This document shows positions 1-8,756 of a stretch of DNA of 64,000 nucleotides, in pieces. A program made the translations under genes and the position numbers. Where the stretch lies: NCBI GenBank assembly GCA_016745075.1, contig JADGDD010000010.1, positions 62,001 through 126,000 on the forward strand. The letters run 5' to 3'. Every line of letters begins with the position of its first letter. Position 1 is the stretch's first letter. The DNA is from Planctomycetota bacterium. Its GTDB lineage: Bacteria; Planctomycetota; UBA11346. Below the pieces are notes generated by a model, which ran no database searches, was not told the DNA's origin, and saw only the letters and a list, made by a program, of their open reading frames with translations.

Positions 1-78
1 TAGGCGGTTCAACACTGGTTTGAGTTGTTTTGTTTTGAAGAAACCTTCAGGTAAATTAACGAGTATTTTTTTGGACAT
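1..78 (-). CDS. 5' fragment of an unidentified gene, cut by the window edge
   Basis: Only the first 26 codons are present, reading MSKKILVNLPEGFF and onward. The start is supported by an AAGGA ribosome binding site 7-8 bases upstream. The gene lies 25 bp downstream of the Gfo/Idh oxidoreductase on the same strand, so it is probably the second gene of that LacI-controlled operon. The opening beta-strand (KILVNLP) would fit a D-2-hydroxyacid dehydrogenase or another Rossmann-type enzyme, but this is a guess from very little sequence. Confidence 0.6.
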   Translation of the reverse strand, partial: MSKKILVNLPEGFFKTKQLKPVLNRL

Positions 79-103
79 AATGTATTCCTTGAGAATGTAT
101 GGT

Positions 104-1081
104 TTATAATTGATTGTTGAGAATCTCTTCAATAACACGAATGCTCTTGAGACTTGCCCGCGCAGGAATTTGAGCTTCGGTACCAGTTGCTATAGCGTTG
201 ATGAAATCTTGGTCTTCAAGTAAGTACACATCTTGGTCTTCAATAATAGTTTCCACTTTATCATCGTCGTACAGGAGCGTTGCTTCATCAGGTGCCACCC
301 ACTGTTGACCAGTACTTTTGTATTCTAATGAAACATGTTCAAAACCAATTTGAAAATCACTAAAGAAATGCACAGGTACAGAACAGTTACTACCAGAAAT
401 AGTGGCAACAGCGCCGTTGGTAAATGTAATCAAGCCAATACTCGTGTCTTCAATTTCATACCTGTCATCATCTTGATGGAGAATATTACTAACAATGCCG
501 GTTGCTTTTTCTGCATCGCCAAAAAGGGAGAGCGCGAGGTCATAAATATGTACGGTTTGTTCAAGCATTTGGCCACCAGATTTATCTTTACGTGCCCACC
601 ACTTTGGACCACTGCCAATGTTGCACCAGAACCGGCCTTGAAAAATAGTCGGTTTGCCAGCACTGCCATTTTTAATCATGGCATACAGTTTTTGAATAGA
701 TTGACGGAAACGCATTTGGTGGCCAACTTGGCTAACAACACCATTTTTCTCAATAGCTGCAACAATAGGTTTTGCTTTAGCAGACGTGAGCGCAATTGGT
801 TTTTCAAGAAAAACGTGAATACCCCTGTTGGCGGCTTTAATCACTTCACCATTGTGAGCAGAAGGTGGTAAACAGAAATAGAGCGCGTCACATTCTTCAG
901 AGGCTAACATTGTATCGAAGTCTGTATAAATGGTGCTATCAATATCCATATCGTTTTTGAATCTTTGTGCTGCCTCTACGCTTACGCCACAAATAGCCGA
1001 TATAGTAACGCCATCAATGTGTTTCAAATTACGAGCATGAGTGCGGCCCATGCTACCGAGTCCTATAATACCAACTTTCAT
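104..1081 (-). CDS. Gfo/Idh/MocA-family NAD(P)-dependent oxidoreductase
   Basis: 325 residues, a normal length for the family. The N-terminus is a Rossmann dinucleotide-binding motif (VGIIGLGSMG, residues 3-12). The family signature EKP is in FLEKPIAL near residue 92, and a C-terminal alpha/beta substrate domain follows. Members oxidise or reduce sugars, inositols and sugar acids; the substrate here cannot be read from sequence. The start has an AAAGGAG ribosome binding site about 8 bases upstream. A 28-bp perfect palindrome lies 37 bp upstream of the start, between this gene and the LacI-type regulator, so expression is probably repressed by that regulator. The truncated gene at the window edge follows after 25 bp and is likely co-transcribed. 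Confidence 0.9.
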   Translation of the reverse strand: MKVGIIGLGSMGRTHARNLKHIDGVTISAICGVSVEAAQRFKNDMDIDSTIYTDFDTMLASEECDALYFCLPPSAHNGEVIKAANRGIHVFLEKPIALTSAKAKPIVAAIEKNGVVSQVGHQMRFRQSIQKLYAMIKNGSAGKPTIFQGRFWCNIGSGPKWWARKDKSGGQMLEQTVHIYDLALSLFGDAEKATGIVSNILHQDDDRYEIEDTSIGLITFTNGAVATISGSNCSVPVHFFSDFQIGFEHVSLEYKSTGQQWVAPDEATLLYDDDKVETIIEDQDVYLLEDQDFINAIATGTEAQIPARASLKSIRVIEEILNNQL

Positions 1082-1117
1082 GTGTATGCTCCTTTAAGTT
1101 CATGCGCACAAGAGTTC

Positions 1118-1145
1118 TCCATAATGTTTGCGCAAACATTATGGA
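1118..1145. promoter_or_regulatory. Palindromic operator, probable LacI-family site (copy 1)
   Basis: A 28-bp perfect inverted repeat centred at 1131/1132 with core ATGTTTGCGCAAACAT. The centre CG step inside TTTGCGCAAA is typical of LacI/GalR-family operators. It lies between the 3' end of the LacI-type gene and the start of the Gfo/Idh gene. The same 16-bp core recurs at 2195-2210 upstream of the regulator. Binding is inferred from position, symmetry and recurrence. Confidence 0.85.
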
Positions 1146-1157
1146 CGTAAAAAAGAA

Positions 1158-2147
1158 TCACGGAGAAGCTGTGCTTTTCCGAACGATGAGTTCAACATCA
1201 AAGATACGATTACTTTCTGTTGGTGGTTCGTTGTGAATGTGTTGGATAAGTGTTTCTGCACCAGCGTGGCCAATTTCTTTGACTGGGTTATATACGGAGG
1301 TGAGCGGGCAATACACGTGGGCTGTGGTGTGGCTGTTATCATAACCAATTATGGAGATGTCTTCTGGTACGCGAATACCAGCTTCCCTTAAAGCATCCAT
1401 CAGGCCAAAAGCAATTAAATCGCTTACACAGAAAACAGCAGAGGGAAGTTGGTGCCGTTGGAGCAATTCACGGGCAACCTGACGACCTGCTTCTTGGCTA
1501 AAATGCGGTACGGGCAGCAAGAGGTCATCAGCAACGGTGAGCTTATGGGACTGCATGGCAGTGATATAGCCCTGATGGCGACGTCTGGCACTTGCGTTAT
1601 CGGTTGGACCAACTGTGTGAGCAATGCGTGTGTGGCCGAGGGTAATGAGATGTTCAGTAGCAAGAAAGCCACCTTTCACATCATCAGAGAAGAGACATGA
1701 CACCACTTTCGATTCACATTGATCCCACAAGAGGACGCAAGGAATATCATTCTTTTCAATGAGCCGTATTTCTTCGGTGGTTAACTCCGTGAGGAAAAAA
1801 ATCAGGCCATCAACTTTTCGCTCAAAATAGGGCTGGAGCGTGTTGCTTTCGTCACCAAAATGTAGCAACAAACTGTAGTTATGCTGCTTACAGCCAGCTT
1901 CAATGCCGGTGAGTAAGGAATGAACAAAATCATTAGAGAGATTGCCACGTAGGTGCATACCAATGGTATTGATGCTATTTGAATTGAGTGCTCGCCCAAG
2001 GCTACTCGGGTGGTAACCAAGTTCTTCAATCGCATCTAACACCCGTTTCCGTGTTACTTCCTTCACATTGCCCTTGTTGTTAATAACTCGGGATACGGTG
2101 ATAAAGGACACATTTGCAAGCCGAGCAACATCAGACTGATTAACCAT
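1158..2147 (-). CDS. LacI-family transcriptional regulator
   Basis: 329 residues. The N-terminal LacI-type helix-turn-helix and hinge (residues about 3-60) contain QSDVARLANVSFITVSRVIN and GYHPSSLGRAL. A periplasmic-binding-protein-like ligand domain follows to the C-terminus, including IIGYDN and HAGAETL stretches usual in the family. Such proteins repress sugar-use genes until a sugar or sugar phosphate binds. The start has AAGGAG 6 bases upstream. One palindromic operator lies 48 bp upstream of the start and one lies before the downstream Gfo/Idh gene, consistent with autoregulation plus control of that gene. The effector is unknown. Confidence 0.93.
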   Translation of the reverse strand: MVNQSDVARLANVSFITVSRVINNKGNVKEVTRKRVLDAIEELGYHPSSLGRALNSNSINTIGMHLRGNLSNDFVHSLLTGIEAGCKQHNYSLLLHFGDESNTLQPYFERKVDGLIFFLTELTTEEIRLIEKNDIPCVLLWDQCESKVVSCLFSDDVKGGFLATEHLITLGHTRIAHTVGPTDNASARRRHQGYITAMQSHKLTVADDLLLPVPHFSQEAGRQVARELLQRHQLPSAVFCVSDLIAFGLMDALREAGIRVPEDISIIGYDNSHTTAHVYCPLTSVYNPVKEIGHAGAETLIQHIHNEPPTESNRIFDVELIVRKSTASP

Positions 2148-2190
2148 ACAGCGCTCCTTGCGGTGAGAGAGGAAAAGTAAGTGATATACT

Positions 2191-2214
2191 CATTATGTTT
2201 GCGCAAACATTATG
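2191..2214. promoter_or_regulatory. Palindromic operator, probable LacI-family site (copy 2)
   Basis: Shares the 16-bp perfect core ATGTTTGCGCAAACAT (2195-2210) with copy 1. The palindrome extends to 24 bp with one mismatched pair (2194/2211). It lies 48 bp upstream of the LacI-type gene, within its likely promoter, so it would serve autoregulation. The AraC-type gene ends at 2286 and reads toward this site. Confidence 0.85.
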
Positions 2215-2285
2215 ACGGGAATTATGAGTTCTGCAAGAAGAAAGGCCGTATCGCGGTGGGTGGATGATTACCAAATGATCTCTGT

Positions 2286-3152
2286 TCAGTCACGATAATT
2301 CTGTTGAGTATGGGAACGAAATGTGGAAGGAGGCATGCCCATAACTTGGCGGAATTGTTTTGAGAAACTATAAGGATTGGGGTAACCAAGCTTTTCTGCG
2401 GTATCGCTGACACTGTAGTCGCTGAGTAAGCTACAGGCACGTTCGATACGAGCACGGATGCGAAATTGTCCTGGTGTAATGCCTGTTTCTTGGGTAAACC
2501 AACGACGGAATTGACGATAAGACAGTTGTAGACGTGTAGCAATAGCCTCAAAGGTGAAGCCGTCAATATCGCTAACCATCTGTCTCGCTAATTGAAGGCG
2601 CTGCGTTGTTGTGTGCATTGCTTGTTGTGTCTGGCTGCTGTGCTCAATGAGCTGCATCAGCCTGCTTATGTGGGAAAGTACCTGTATTGGGGCGAGTTGA
2701 TCTGTCTGGGCAATCCAATGCCAGATGTTAGCGTATGCTTGAAGAATGGTGTCATCCAAGCCGACGTTACCAATGGTTTTCGGGCTATTCGGAATAACTC
2801 CCAATTCGATCAGTGTTGTACCTGTGCGTTCATCGACAGCAAAATGACTTTCAATGTAAGGGCTTGTTGGGTCTACATGTAATTCACGGCCAGGAAACCG
2901 GATAAAAATATCTCCTGCACAGACGGGGTAGGAAAGGCCATTTTCATCAATGATATGTGCGTTTCCGCTAAGAACATGATTACAGCCAACAACAGGCACT
3001 TGTAGCTGGCGTATATGAGCTGGGTGAGCAATGCTCGCTATTCTTGCATTTATAAGACCCATATAGTGGGGGTAGGAGACGGCTTTAACGGCAAACCTTT
3101 GTCCATCCCAGCTCTGTTGAAGCGCGATCACCTCTGCATTAGTTATGGCCAT
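2286..3152 (-). CDS. AraC-family transcriptional regulator with N-terminal sensor domain
   Basis: About 288 residues from the start at MAITNAEVIALQQ. The reading frame is open upstream to 3257, so in-frame ATG codons at 3182 or further 5' cannot be excluded, and no start has a clear ribosome binding site. An N-terminal cupin-like ligand domain (LSGNAHIIDENG, VCAGDIFIRFPG) precedes a C-terminal double helix-turn-helix (FEAIATRLQLSYRQFRRWF and LGYPNPYSFSKQFRQ). It is divergent from the glycoside-hydrolase-like gene with about 64 bp between chosen starts, so it is probably the local activator of the hydrolase-sulfatase operon. Confidence 0.88.
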   Translation of the reverse strand: MAITNAEVIALQQSWDGQRFAVKAVSYPHYMGLINARIASIAHPAHIRQLQVPVVGCNHVLSGNAHIIDENGLSYPVCAGDIFIRFPGRELHVDPTSPYIESHFAVDERTGTTLIELGVIPNSPKTIGNVGLDDTILQAYANIWHWIAQTDQLAPIQVLSHISRLMQLIEHSSQTQQAMHTTTQRLQLARQMVSDIDGFTFEAIATRLQLSYRQFRRWFTQETGITPGQFRIRARIERACSLLSDYSVSDTAEKLGYPNPYSFSKQFRQVMGMPPSTFRSHTQQNYRD

Positions 3153-3216
3153 ATTTGATATTCTATATGCCAATCCAGACATGGCGAGGAGAATCGTTAC
3201 CACATATACTGGTACT

Positions 3217-5484
3217 ATGCATACAACTCTACACGCCCCTCTTTCTCTATTGCTCACTCAGTTTGTTCTAGCGCATGTCTTGGTGTGCACGCTGTTGTCA
3301 GCAGAGAATTCCTTCACTATTACAGATACTATACATATCGAGAAACCTTTACGCAGCGGTATTAACTTCTATGGCGCAGCTCCATGGAAGCCGTGGAACA
3401 GCACTGTACAACGCAATGTTTGGAGTGATTGGTACTCGATGGAGCCCATTCATTATCGTCACAATTTTATCGCCTCTGGAGGTAGTGTAGATACTATAGC
3501 TTGTGGTAAGAAGGCTGAAGTTGCCATTTCAGCTAAGGGAAAGCCTGTTTTTTCGGCAGGCTGTGGTTTTTACGGGCTCTATCCAGATGGGTTCTGGAAC
3601 GGAGCGACCGTACATATTTATAGACCACTGTTCGACAGCTATGATCTGAAAGAGATTCGTGTTGATACGGTGAAAGAATTCTACGGCTCGATTGTTGGCG
3701 AGGAGCGTGTGGTACTTAACGGTATCGGCGAGCCAATACAAAAAGGCGATCTTTTTGTACTCTCTATGGACCGTCTAGATTTTCCTATTATCTACGATAA
3801 TCCGAAACGGCAAAAAAATAAAACAAATGGTTTTTTTAAACCGAGCGCCCGTTCAGCGGTAACTTGGAAGATGGATGATAGCACCTTTTGTCCAGAGGAC
3901 GGAAGTACCGCCAGCATGAGAGTGCAGATGACCGGAGCAATAGATAAGCGCAAAGGTCCAACAGGTATGGAACACCAATTCTTGAGGAACGGTGGTAAAG
4001 AACTCGATTTCGACCCCGGTAAGTCTTATCGCTTTCAGGTATGGTTGAGACAAGAGGGTTTAAAGAGCCCAGTTACTGTTCAGCTTGGCGACCGTTTCAC
4101 CGAAGAAGTTGAGGTTGGTCCTGAATGGCAGAAATTTGAATGGGATGTTCCTAATCATCCCATCAAGAAAGGTAATAGTGAACCGCTCAAAATTGCTAGT
4201 ACCACAGCTGGGACGGTATGGATTGACAACATGCTGGTCTACCGCACTGACTTAGAACCTTTCGCCATTTATCCGGAATGGATAGATATTCTTAAAGATA
4301 TGCAGCCGCAATTAATTCGTAATCCAGGGGCGCGATCTTTAATTAGTCTTGATAACTTTCTCACCAAAGGGTTTGAGCGCAAAATGTTGTGGGATGAAGG
4401 CTTTACCATGGCGGGCGATAACAAGGGTGCCTTTAGTCTGCCAGAAATGCTTAGTCTGTGCGAGGAGGTTGGCAGTACGCCCTATATTCAGGCCTACGTC
4501 CTGTGGAGTGACGAGGAAATTGATCGCTTCATGGAATATATGGCTGCGCCTGCCGATGTTGGGTATGGCAAATTACGTGCGCAGCATGGGCATCCGCAGC
4601 CGTGGACTGAGGTATTCGATACAATTTACGTGGAAGTGTCCAATGAAATGTGGAATCGGAATTTCTCGCCACAGGCTTTTTCCAATTATCCACGCATGGC
4701 AGGGGTGGTAGCCAATAGACTTTTCAAACGCATGAAAGAAAACCAATGGAACAGCAAACCCGATGTTTTTACCGGTATCTGTTCGGCCTTTGTGCACAGT
4801 TTGTATTATCAGAAAGATCGTAAGACTGAAGAGTATCTTATTGAGGACGCTAAGAAAAAATGGACGCTCATTTGTGCGGAACATTGCCCAGAAATGGATT
4901 GCCTAGCAACCGCTCCAAGTGGTTATTTTGGCGGCTGGGATGGAGACACTCCTATCGGCAGTGAAGAACAAGCAGATGTCGATTTGTTTCAGGGTCATTT
5001 GTATTACAGCGCTCGTATGATGGAACCCAAGATAGAAGAGATCAATTTACTGCGTGATTATTTAATGACAAAATTCGATAGGCAGCGTCCCATCGAACTC
5101 AATATGTATGAATACGGTCCTGGCTATCAACTGCCGAGTGCTCAACAGCCTTTTATTGAAGAGGAAGAGCGCGTGCAAAAAGCACTGCCGTTGGGTATTG
5201 CAACCTTAGATAATCTCTTGTTTATGAATGCCCATAATTGCACGGGTAATTTATTTATCCTTGGTCGTGGTAACAAATTTAATACCCATAGCATGGCAAT
5301 GGTGCCGCATAGCGCGACGCTTGGTGTTTTGTTGCGTAACCGTTATTGCCGAGGTTCTTTGATGCAGGTAGAAAAGACAGAGGTTACTCGTGTTGATCTC
5401 CCTAAGATAGAAGTGATGAGCCGTTCGAATACAGGCAAAAAAAGAAGAAGGTCTATCCAGCTTACGACGGTATGGAACTGGTGA
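3217..5484 (+). pseudogene. Secreted glycoside-hydrolase-like protein, main part, frameshifted near its 3' end
   Basis: 755 codons from a start giving a signal peptide (MHTTLHAPLSLLLTQFVLAH, hydrophobic core, then a Ser-Ala-Glu junction). In-frame ATGs at 3145 and 3181 are alternatives. A jelly-roll-like domain that may bind carbohydrate lies at about residues 230-345. A catalytic-barrel-like region follows, with EVSNEMWN (Glu477) and NMYEYGPG (Glu632), resembling the acid/base and nucleophile motifs of clan-A glycoside hydrolases. The last residues (RRRSIQLTTVWNW) look out of frame. The true continuation VYPAYDGMELVKCYAF is in the frame one base away, and the switch falls at a run of seven A residues (5437-5443). 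The specific family and substrate are unknown. The two downstream sulfatases suggest a sulfated polysaccharide. Confidence 0.72.
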
Positions 5485-5753
5485 AATGCTATGCTTTTAA
5501 GGAAGGTAAACGTTGGAGCATTTGTACTTACAACCGCAGTTTTACCACGTCACAAACGATTACGATAACTTTACCCTACGAGCCAACAACAGTTTATACG
5601 CAATATTTGCTGACCAGTGATGATGTACGTGCGACTAACGCTATCGATGAACATGTGCGTATTATTGAAGAACAAAAAAATGGTTTTTCCCGCCAATTTA
5701 CTTTTACCCTTGAGCCAAGTCGAGCGCTTGTTTTAGTCAATGAGGAACAATGA
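5472..5753 (+). pseudogene. C-terminal part of the frameshifted glycoside-hydrolase-like gene
   Basis: 93 codons from the internal ATG, but the coding sense extends upstream to about 5439 (KKKVYPAYDG). It reads as a C-terminal beta-sandwich: MELVKCYAFKEGKRWSICTYNRS, then TITITLPYEPTTVYTQYLLTSDD, ending in RALVLVNEEQ. Such a small antiparallel domain commonly closes clan-A glycoside hydrolases after the barrel. It has no ribosome binding site of its own. With the preceding 755 codons it would make a protein of about 850 residues. It ends in an ATGA overlap with the first sulfatase, so translational coupling is kept. Causes to weigh are a sequencing or assembly error in the A7 run, a real mutation, or slippage. 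Confidence 0.7.
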
Positions 5754-7222
5754 ATATGGAACGTCGTGATTTTATTAAATACTCTGCGCTTGGTTTAGCA
5801 GGCCTGTGCCTCCCTGGTTTTCATTCTGGATCAAATGGCAAGCCGCTCAACATTCTTTTTATTGGCGTTGATGATCTGCGTCCGGAGCTGAACTGTTACG
5901 GTGCCACTCACATGCATACGCCACATATTGATTCGTTAGCTCGTAGTGGCGTGCAGTTTAATCGCGCTTATGTGCAGCAGGCGGTTTGTTCTGCTTCTCG
6001 CGCCAGTTTATTAACTGGATGTCGGCCTGATACGACAACTGTTGATTATCCGTACAACGACTATTTCACCAAAGATTTCTTGCCAACTCATCCGTCATTG
6101 CCCAAATATTTTTTTGATCAAGGTTTTTATGCACGCTCCTTTGGGAAGATTCATCACGGAGCTCCAGCAGACCTGCTTAAGCTGAGTAAGCCAATGTTTG
6201 ACCACCGTTTCTATAAAGGGAAGAGATCGTATAGCTATGCATTAGAGGAAAATCATACAGCGATTAATGCGGTTAAAACAGCATCAAAAAAATGGGCGAC
6301 GGGAAATAGCGCTTGTTTGCCGTATGAAATAGCTGATGTCGAAGACGAAGCCTACCCCGATGGCCGTATTGCGAATGGAGTAGTTCAAGAATTAGCAGAT
6401 GCTGCTCAACAGGATAAGCCGTTTTGTTTATCTGTCGGATTTTTCCGACCACACCTGCCTTTTAATGCACCTAAAAAATATTGGGATTTGTATAAGCGTG
6501 AAGATATTGCGCTTGCGCCTTATAGTGAACAGCCAGAGGATGCGCCGGCATTTGTTACCGCTACAAAAGAATTGCCAACATATAAAGAGGGGTGGGGCAG
6601 CAAAAAAAACCCAATTGATGAAGAGAAGGCCCGCCTTTTACGTCACGGCTATTATGCCTGCGTCAGTTATATTGATGCACAGATCGGCAAAGTGCTCGCG
6701 GCATTAGATGCCAACGGCCAGCGAGAGCACACTCTGATTGTATTATGGTCCGACCACGGCTGGCATCTTGGTGATAATGGATGCTGGGGAAAACATACTA
6801 ATTTTGAACGCGCGACCCGTGCTCCTTTAATTATTTCAGGGCCTAGTATTATGGGAGCAGGGCAAGAATGTAATGCCTTAGTTGAATATGTTGATTTATT
6901 TCCAACTATTTGTGATCTGATACATACTCCGCAGCCAAATTATCTGGAAGGAAGTAGTTTGGCCCCTTTATTAGCAGAGCCAAACATGCCGTGGAAAGAT
7001 GCCGCCTTTAGTCAGTGGCCCCTTAAAAATCGAGAAGGGTATGCTATTCGTACCGACCGTCATCGCTATATTGAATGGCGTAATCGAAAAAGTGGAATTA
7101 TTGAGGCGCGTGAGCTATACGACCACAACACTGATCCCAACGAAACCGTTAACATTGCTGCTGCTCATTCAGAGCTCTGTACGCAATTGAGTGCGCGTTT
7201 GGGTAAAGGATCTCACCAGTGA
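5750..7222 (+). CDS. Exported sulfatase, iduronate-2-sulfatase-like
   Basis: 490 residues. The N-terminus ERRDFIKYSALGLAGLC carries a twin-arginine motif, so Tat export is likely (a start two codons later, at the second Met, is equally possible). The catalytic sulfatase motif is CSASRASLLTG with Cys80, the residue converted to formylglycine. Metal ligands are visible in VDDLRPELNCYG and SDHGWHLG. The overall pattern resembles iduronate-2-sulfatase-type enzymes that remove sulfate from polysaccharides. It starts inside the stop codon of the preceding hydrolase fragment (ATGA) and its stop overlaps the next sulfatase (GTGA), so three frames are translationally coupled. A maturation enzyme (FGE or anSME) would have to be encoded elsewhere. 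Confidence 0.92.
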   Translation: MNMERRDFIKYSALGLAGLCLPGFHSGSNGKPLNILFIGVDDLRPELNCYGATHMHTPHIDSLARSGVQFNRAYVQQAVCSASRASLLTGCRPDTTTVDYPYNDYFTKDFLPTHPSLPKYFFDQGFYARSFGKIHHGAPADLLKLSKPMFDHRFYKGKRSYSYALEENHTAINAVKTASKKWATGNSACLPYEIADVEDEAYPDGRIANGVVQELADAAQQDKPFCLSVGFFRPHLPFNAPKKYWDLYKREDIALAPYSEQPEDAPAFVTATKELPTYKEGWGSKKNPIDEEKARLLRHGYYACVSYIDAQIGKVLAALDANGQREHTLIVLWSDHGWHLGDNGCWGKHTNFERATRAPLIISGPSIMGAGQECNALVEYVDLFPTICDLIHTPQPNYLEGSSLAPLLAEPNMPWKDAAFSQWPLKNREGYAIRTDRHRYIEWRNRKSGIIEARELYDHNTDPNETVNIAAAHSELCTQLSARLGKGSHQ

Positions 7223-8664
7223 ATCGTCCACTGAATATTGTCTGGATAACTGTTGACCAAATGCGTGCTGATATCGTAACATCGACATCGCGCTACGCTG
7301 GACAGTTTCCCGCCTTTGATCGTTTGGATAATGAAGGCATGTATTGCTCTAATGCCTTTGCCCAAAATCCAGCCTGTGTACCTTCGCGCATCAGTATGTT
7401 TACTGGTCGGTACCCACACAGCGATGGGTATCGCGGAATGTTCACCGGATGTGCGCCTGGTGCTCAGTGGAATACGTTGATGACATTACCGCCAGAGCGG
7501 CCTAATATTGTGCGTTGGTGCAAAGAGCAGGGCTATGCAACTTGCTGGGGTGGCGTAAACCATGTTCTTAATCAGGAGGCGTGTCAGCGTTGGGTTGATA
7601 GCAGCAATGACTTTTCTACTAGTGAGCCTGTGCTACTAGAGGACGAACCAAGTGGAGCACTAGCCCGAACTCATTATGTTGGGCGTGTTGCCGAGAATTA
7701 TGACCGTGAAAAACATGCAGACTGTTGCCATGTTCGGCATTGTCAGCGTTTTATGGAAGCGCATCACGATGAACCTTTTTTCTGCACCGTTGATATACGT
7801 GAACCGCATCCACCATTTATGTTGTGGCCGGAGTGGGACGAAGATCTTCATGAGGAATTACCTGAAGTTTGTCCAATAGAAGCATGTTCACCAATGATTC
7901 AGGCAATTCGCCGTCGTTTTGATGTTGAGGGTCTCAGCGATGAAGAACGCCGTTTGGTAGCTCGTGCCTATCACAGCCAATGTAGACATGCGGATGCCCT
8001 TGTTGGTGACATGTTGGAAACCATTGATCAACTTGGTCTTGCTGATAACACCATTGTTATTGTAAATGGTGACCACGGTGAATTTATGGGGCGGCACGGT
8101 TGTTATGAAAAATGGTTTTCCTGTTTATATGATGATCTCTTGCATGTGCCCTGTTGGTTGCGTTTACCCGATCGTATTCCTGCTCAAGCCACTTGTTCGC
8201 ACTTGATTGAATTAGTCGATATTTTACCAACGCTTTATGATTACCTCAATATGGATGCGGGCTGGTTTCTACACGGGCGCTCACTCATGCCATTGTGCAT
8301 AAACCCAAATGCCGAACATCGGCAAGATGTCTATGCTGTTGGTGGCGTGGAAACAGAAGCACTAGAGCGCCTTGGGTCAGTAGAACGCTATAAAGGAGCG
8401 TATCAGCTCAAACAGCAAACCCTTATTGATAGTCCTGCAAGTATGCGACGCACAGTTATGCTTCGTACGCAGCAGTGGAAATATATCTTATGGCTCGGTG
8501 GCGAAGAAGAACTTTACCACCTCGAAAACGATTCAGGAGAAATGAACAACTGTATCAACGATTCCGCCTGTGAACAAGTGCGGGCAGAGTTCCGTTTGCG
8601 AATGGCCTGTCGCCTTCTTGAAACAGCACCAGACAGCCCAGTTATAGAACGCCTCTGGGCGTAA
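7219..8664 (+). CDS. Sulfatase (second of tandem pair)
   Basis: 481 residues with a GTG start inside the stop of the first sulfatase. The motif CVPSRISMFTG places the formylglycine cysteine at residue 53. VDQMRAD and NGDHGEFMGRHG provide the usual metal-binding Asp/His residues. It lacks an evident signal peptide, unlike its neighbour, so it may act in the cytoplasm or rely on unrecognised export. It differs clearly from the first sulfatase, so the pair probably attacks different sulfate positions of the same glycan rather than being a duplication. Confidence 0.92.
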   Translation: MNRPLNIVWITVDQMRADIVTSTSRYAGQFPAFDRLDNEGMYCSNAFAQNPACVPSRISMFTGRYPHSDGYRGMFTGCAPGAQWNTLMTLPPERPNIVRWCKEQGYATCWGGVNHVLNQEACQRWVDSSNDFSTSEPVLLEDEPSGALARTHYVGRVAENYDREKHADCCHVRHCQRFMEAHHDEPFFCTVDIREPHPPFMLWPEWDEDLHEELPEVCPIEACSPMIQAIRRRFDVEGLSDEERRLVARAYHSQCRHADALVGDMLETIDQLGLADNTIVIVNGDHGEFMGRHGCYEKWFSCLYDDLLHVPCWLRLPDRIPAQATCSHLIELVDILPTLYDYLNMDAGWFLHGRSLMPLCINPNAEHRQDVYAVGGVETEALERLGSVERYKGAYQLKQQTLIDSPASMRRTVMLRTQQWKYILWLGGEEELYHLENDSGEMNNCINDSACEQVRAEFRLRMACRLLETAPDSPVIERLWA

Positions 8665-8756
8665 TAAAATAGAAATAAGGGGATATTTCATAAATAGCTT
8701 CTTGCGCAGTCCTGTTTGGTCGTAGCCTGAGCACTTACTTATTGAAGGAATGTACA

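Noticed and set aside
335-871. 178-codon plus-strand frame
   Set aside because: Lies entirely opposite the Gfo/Idh gene, has no family features and no ribosome binding site.
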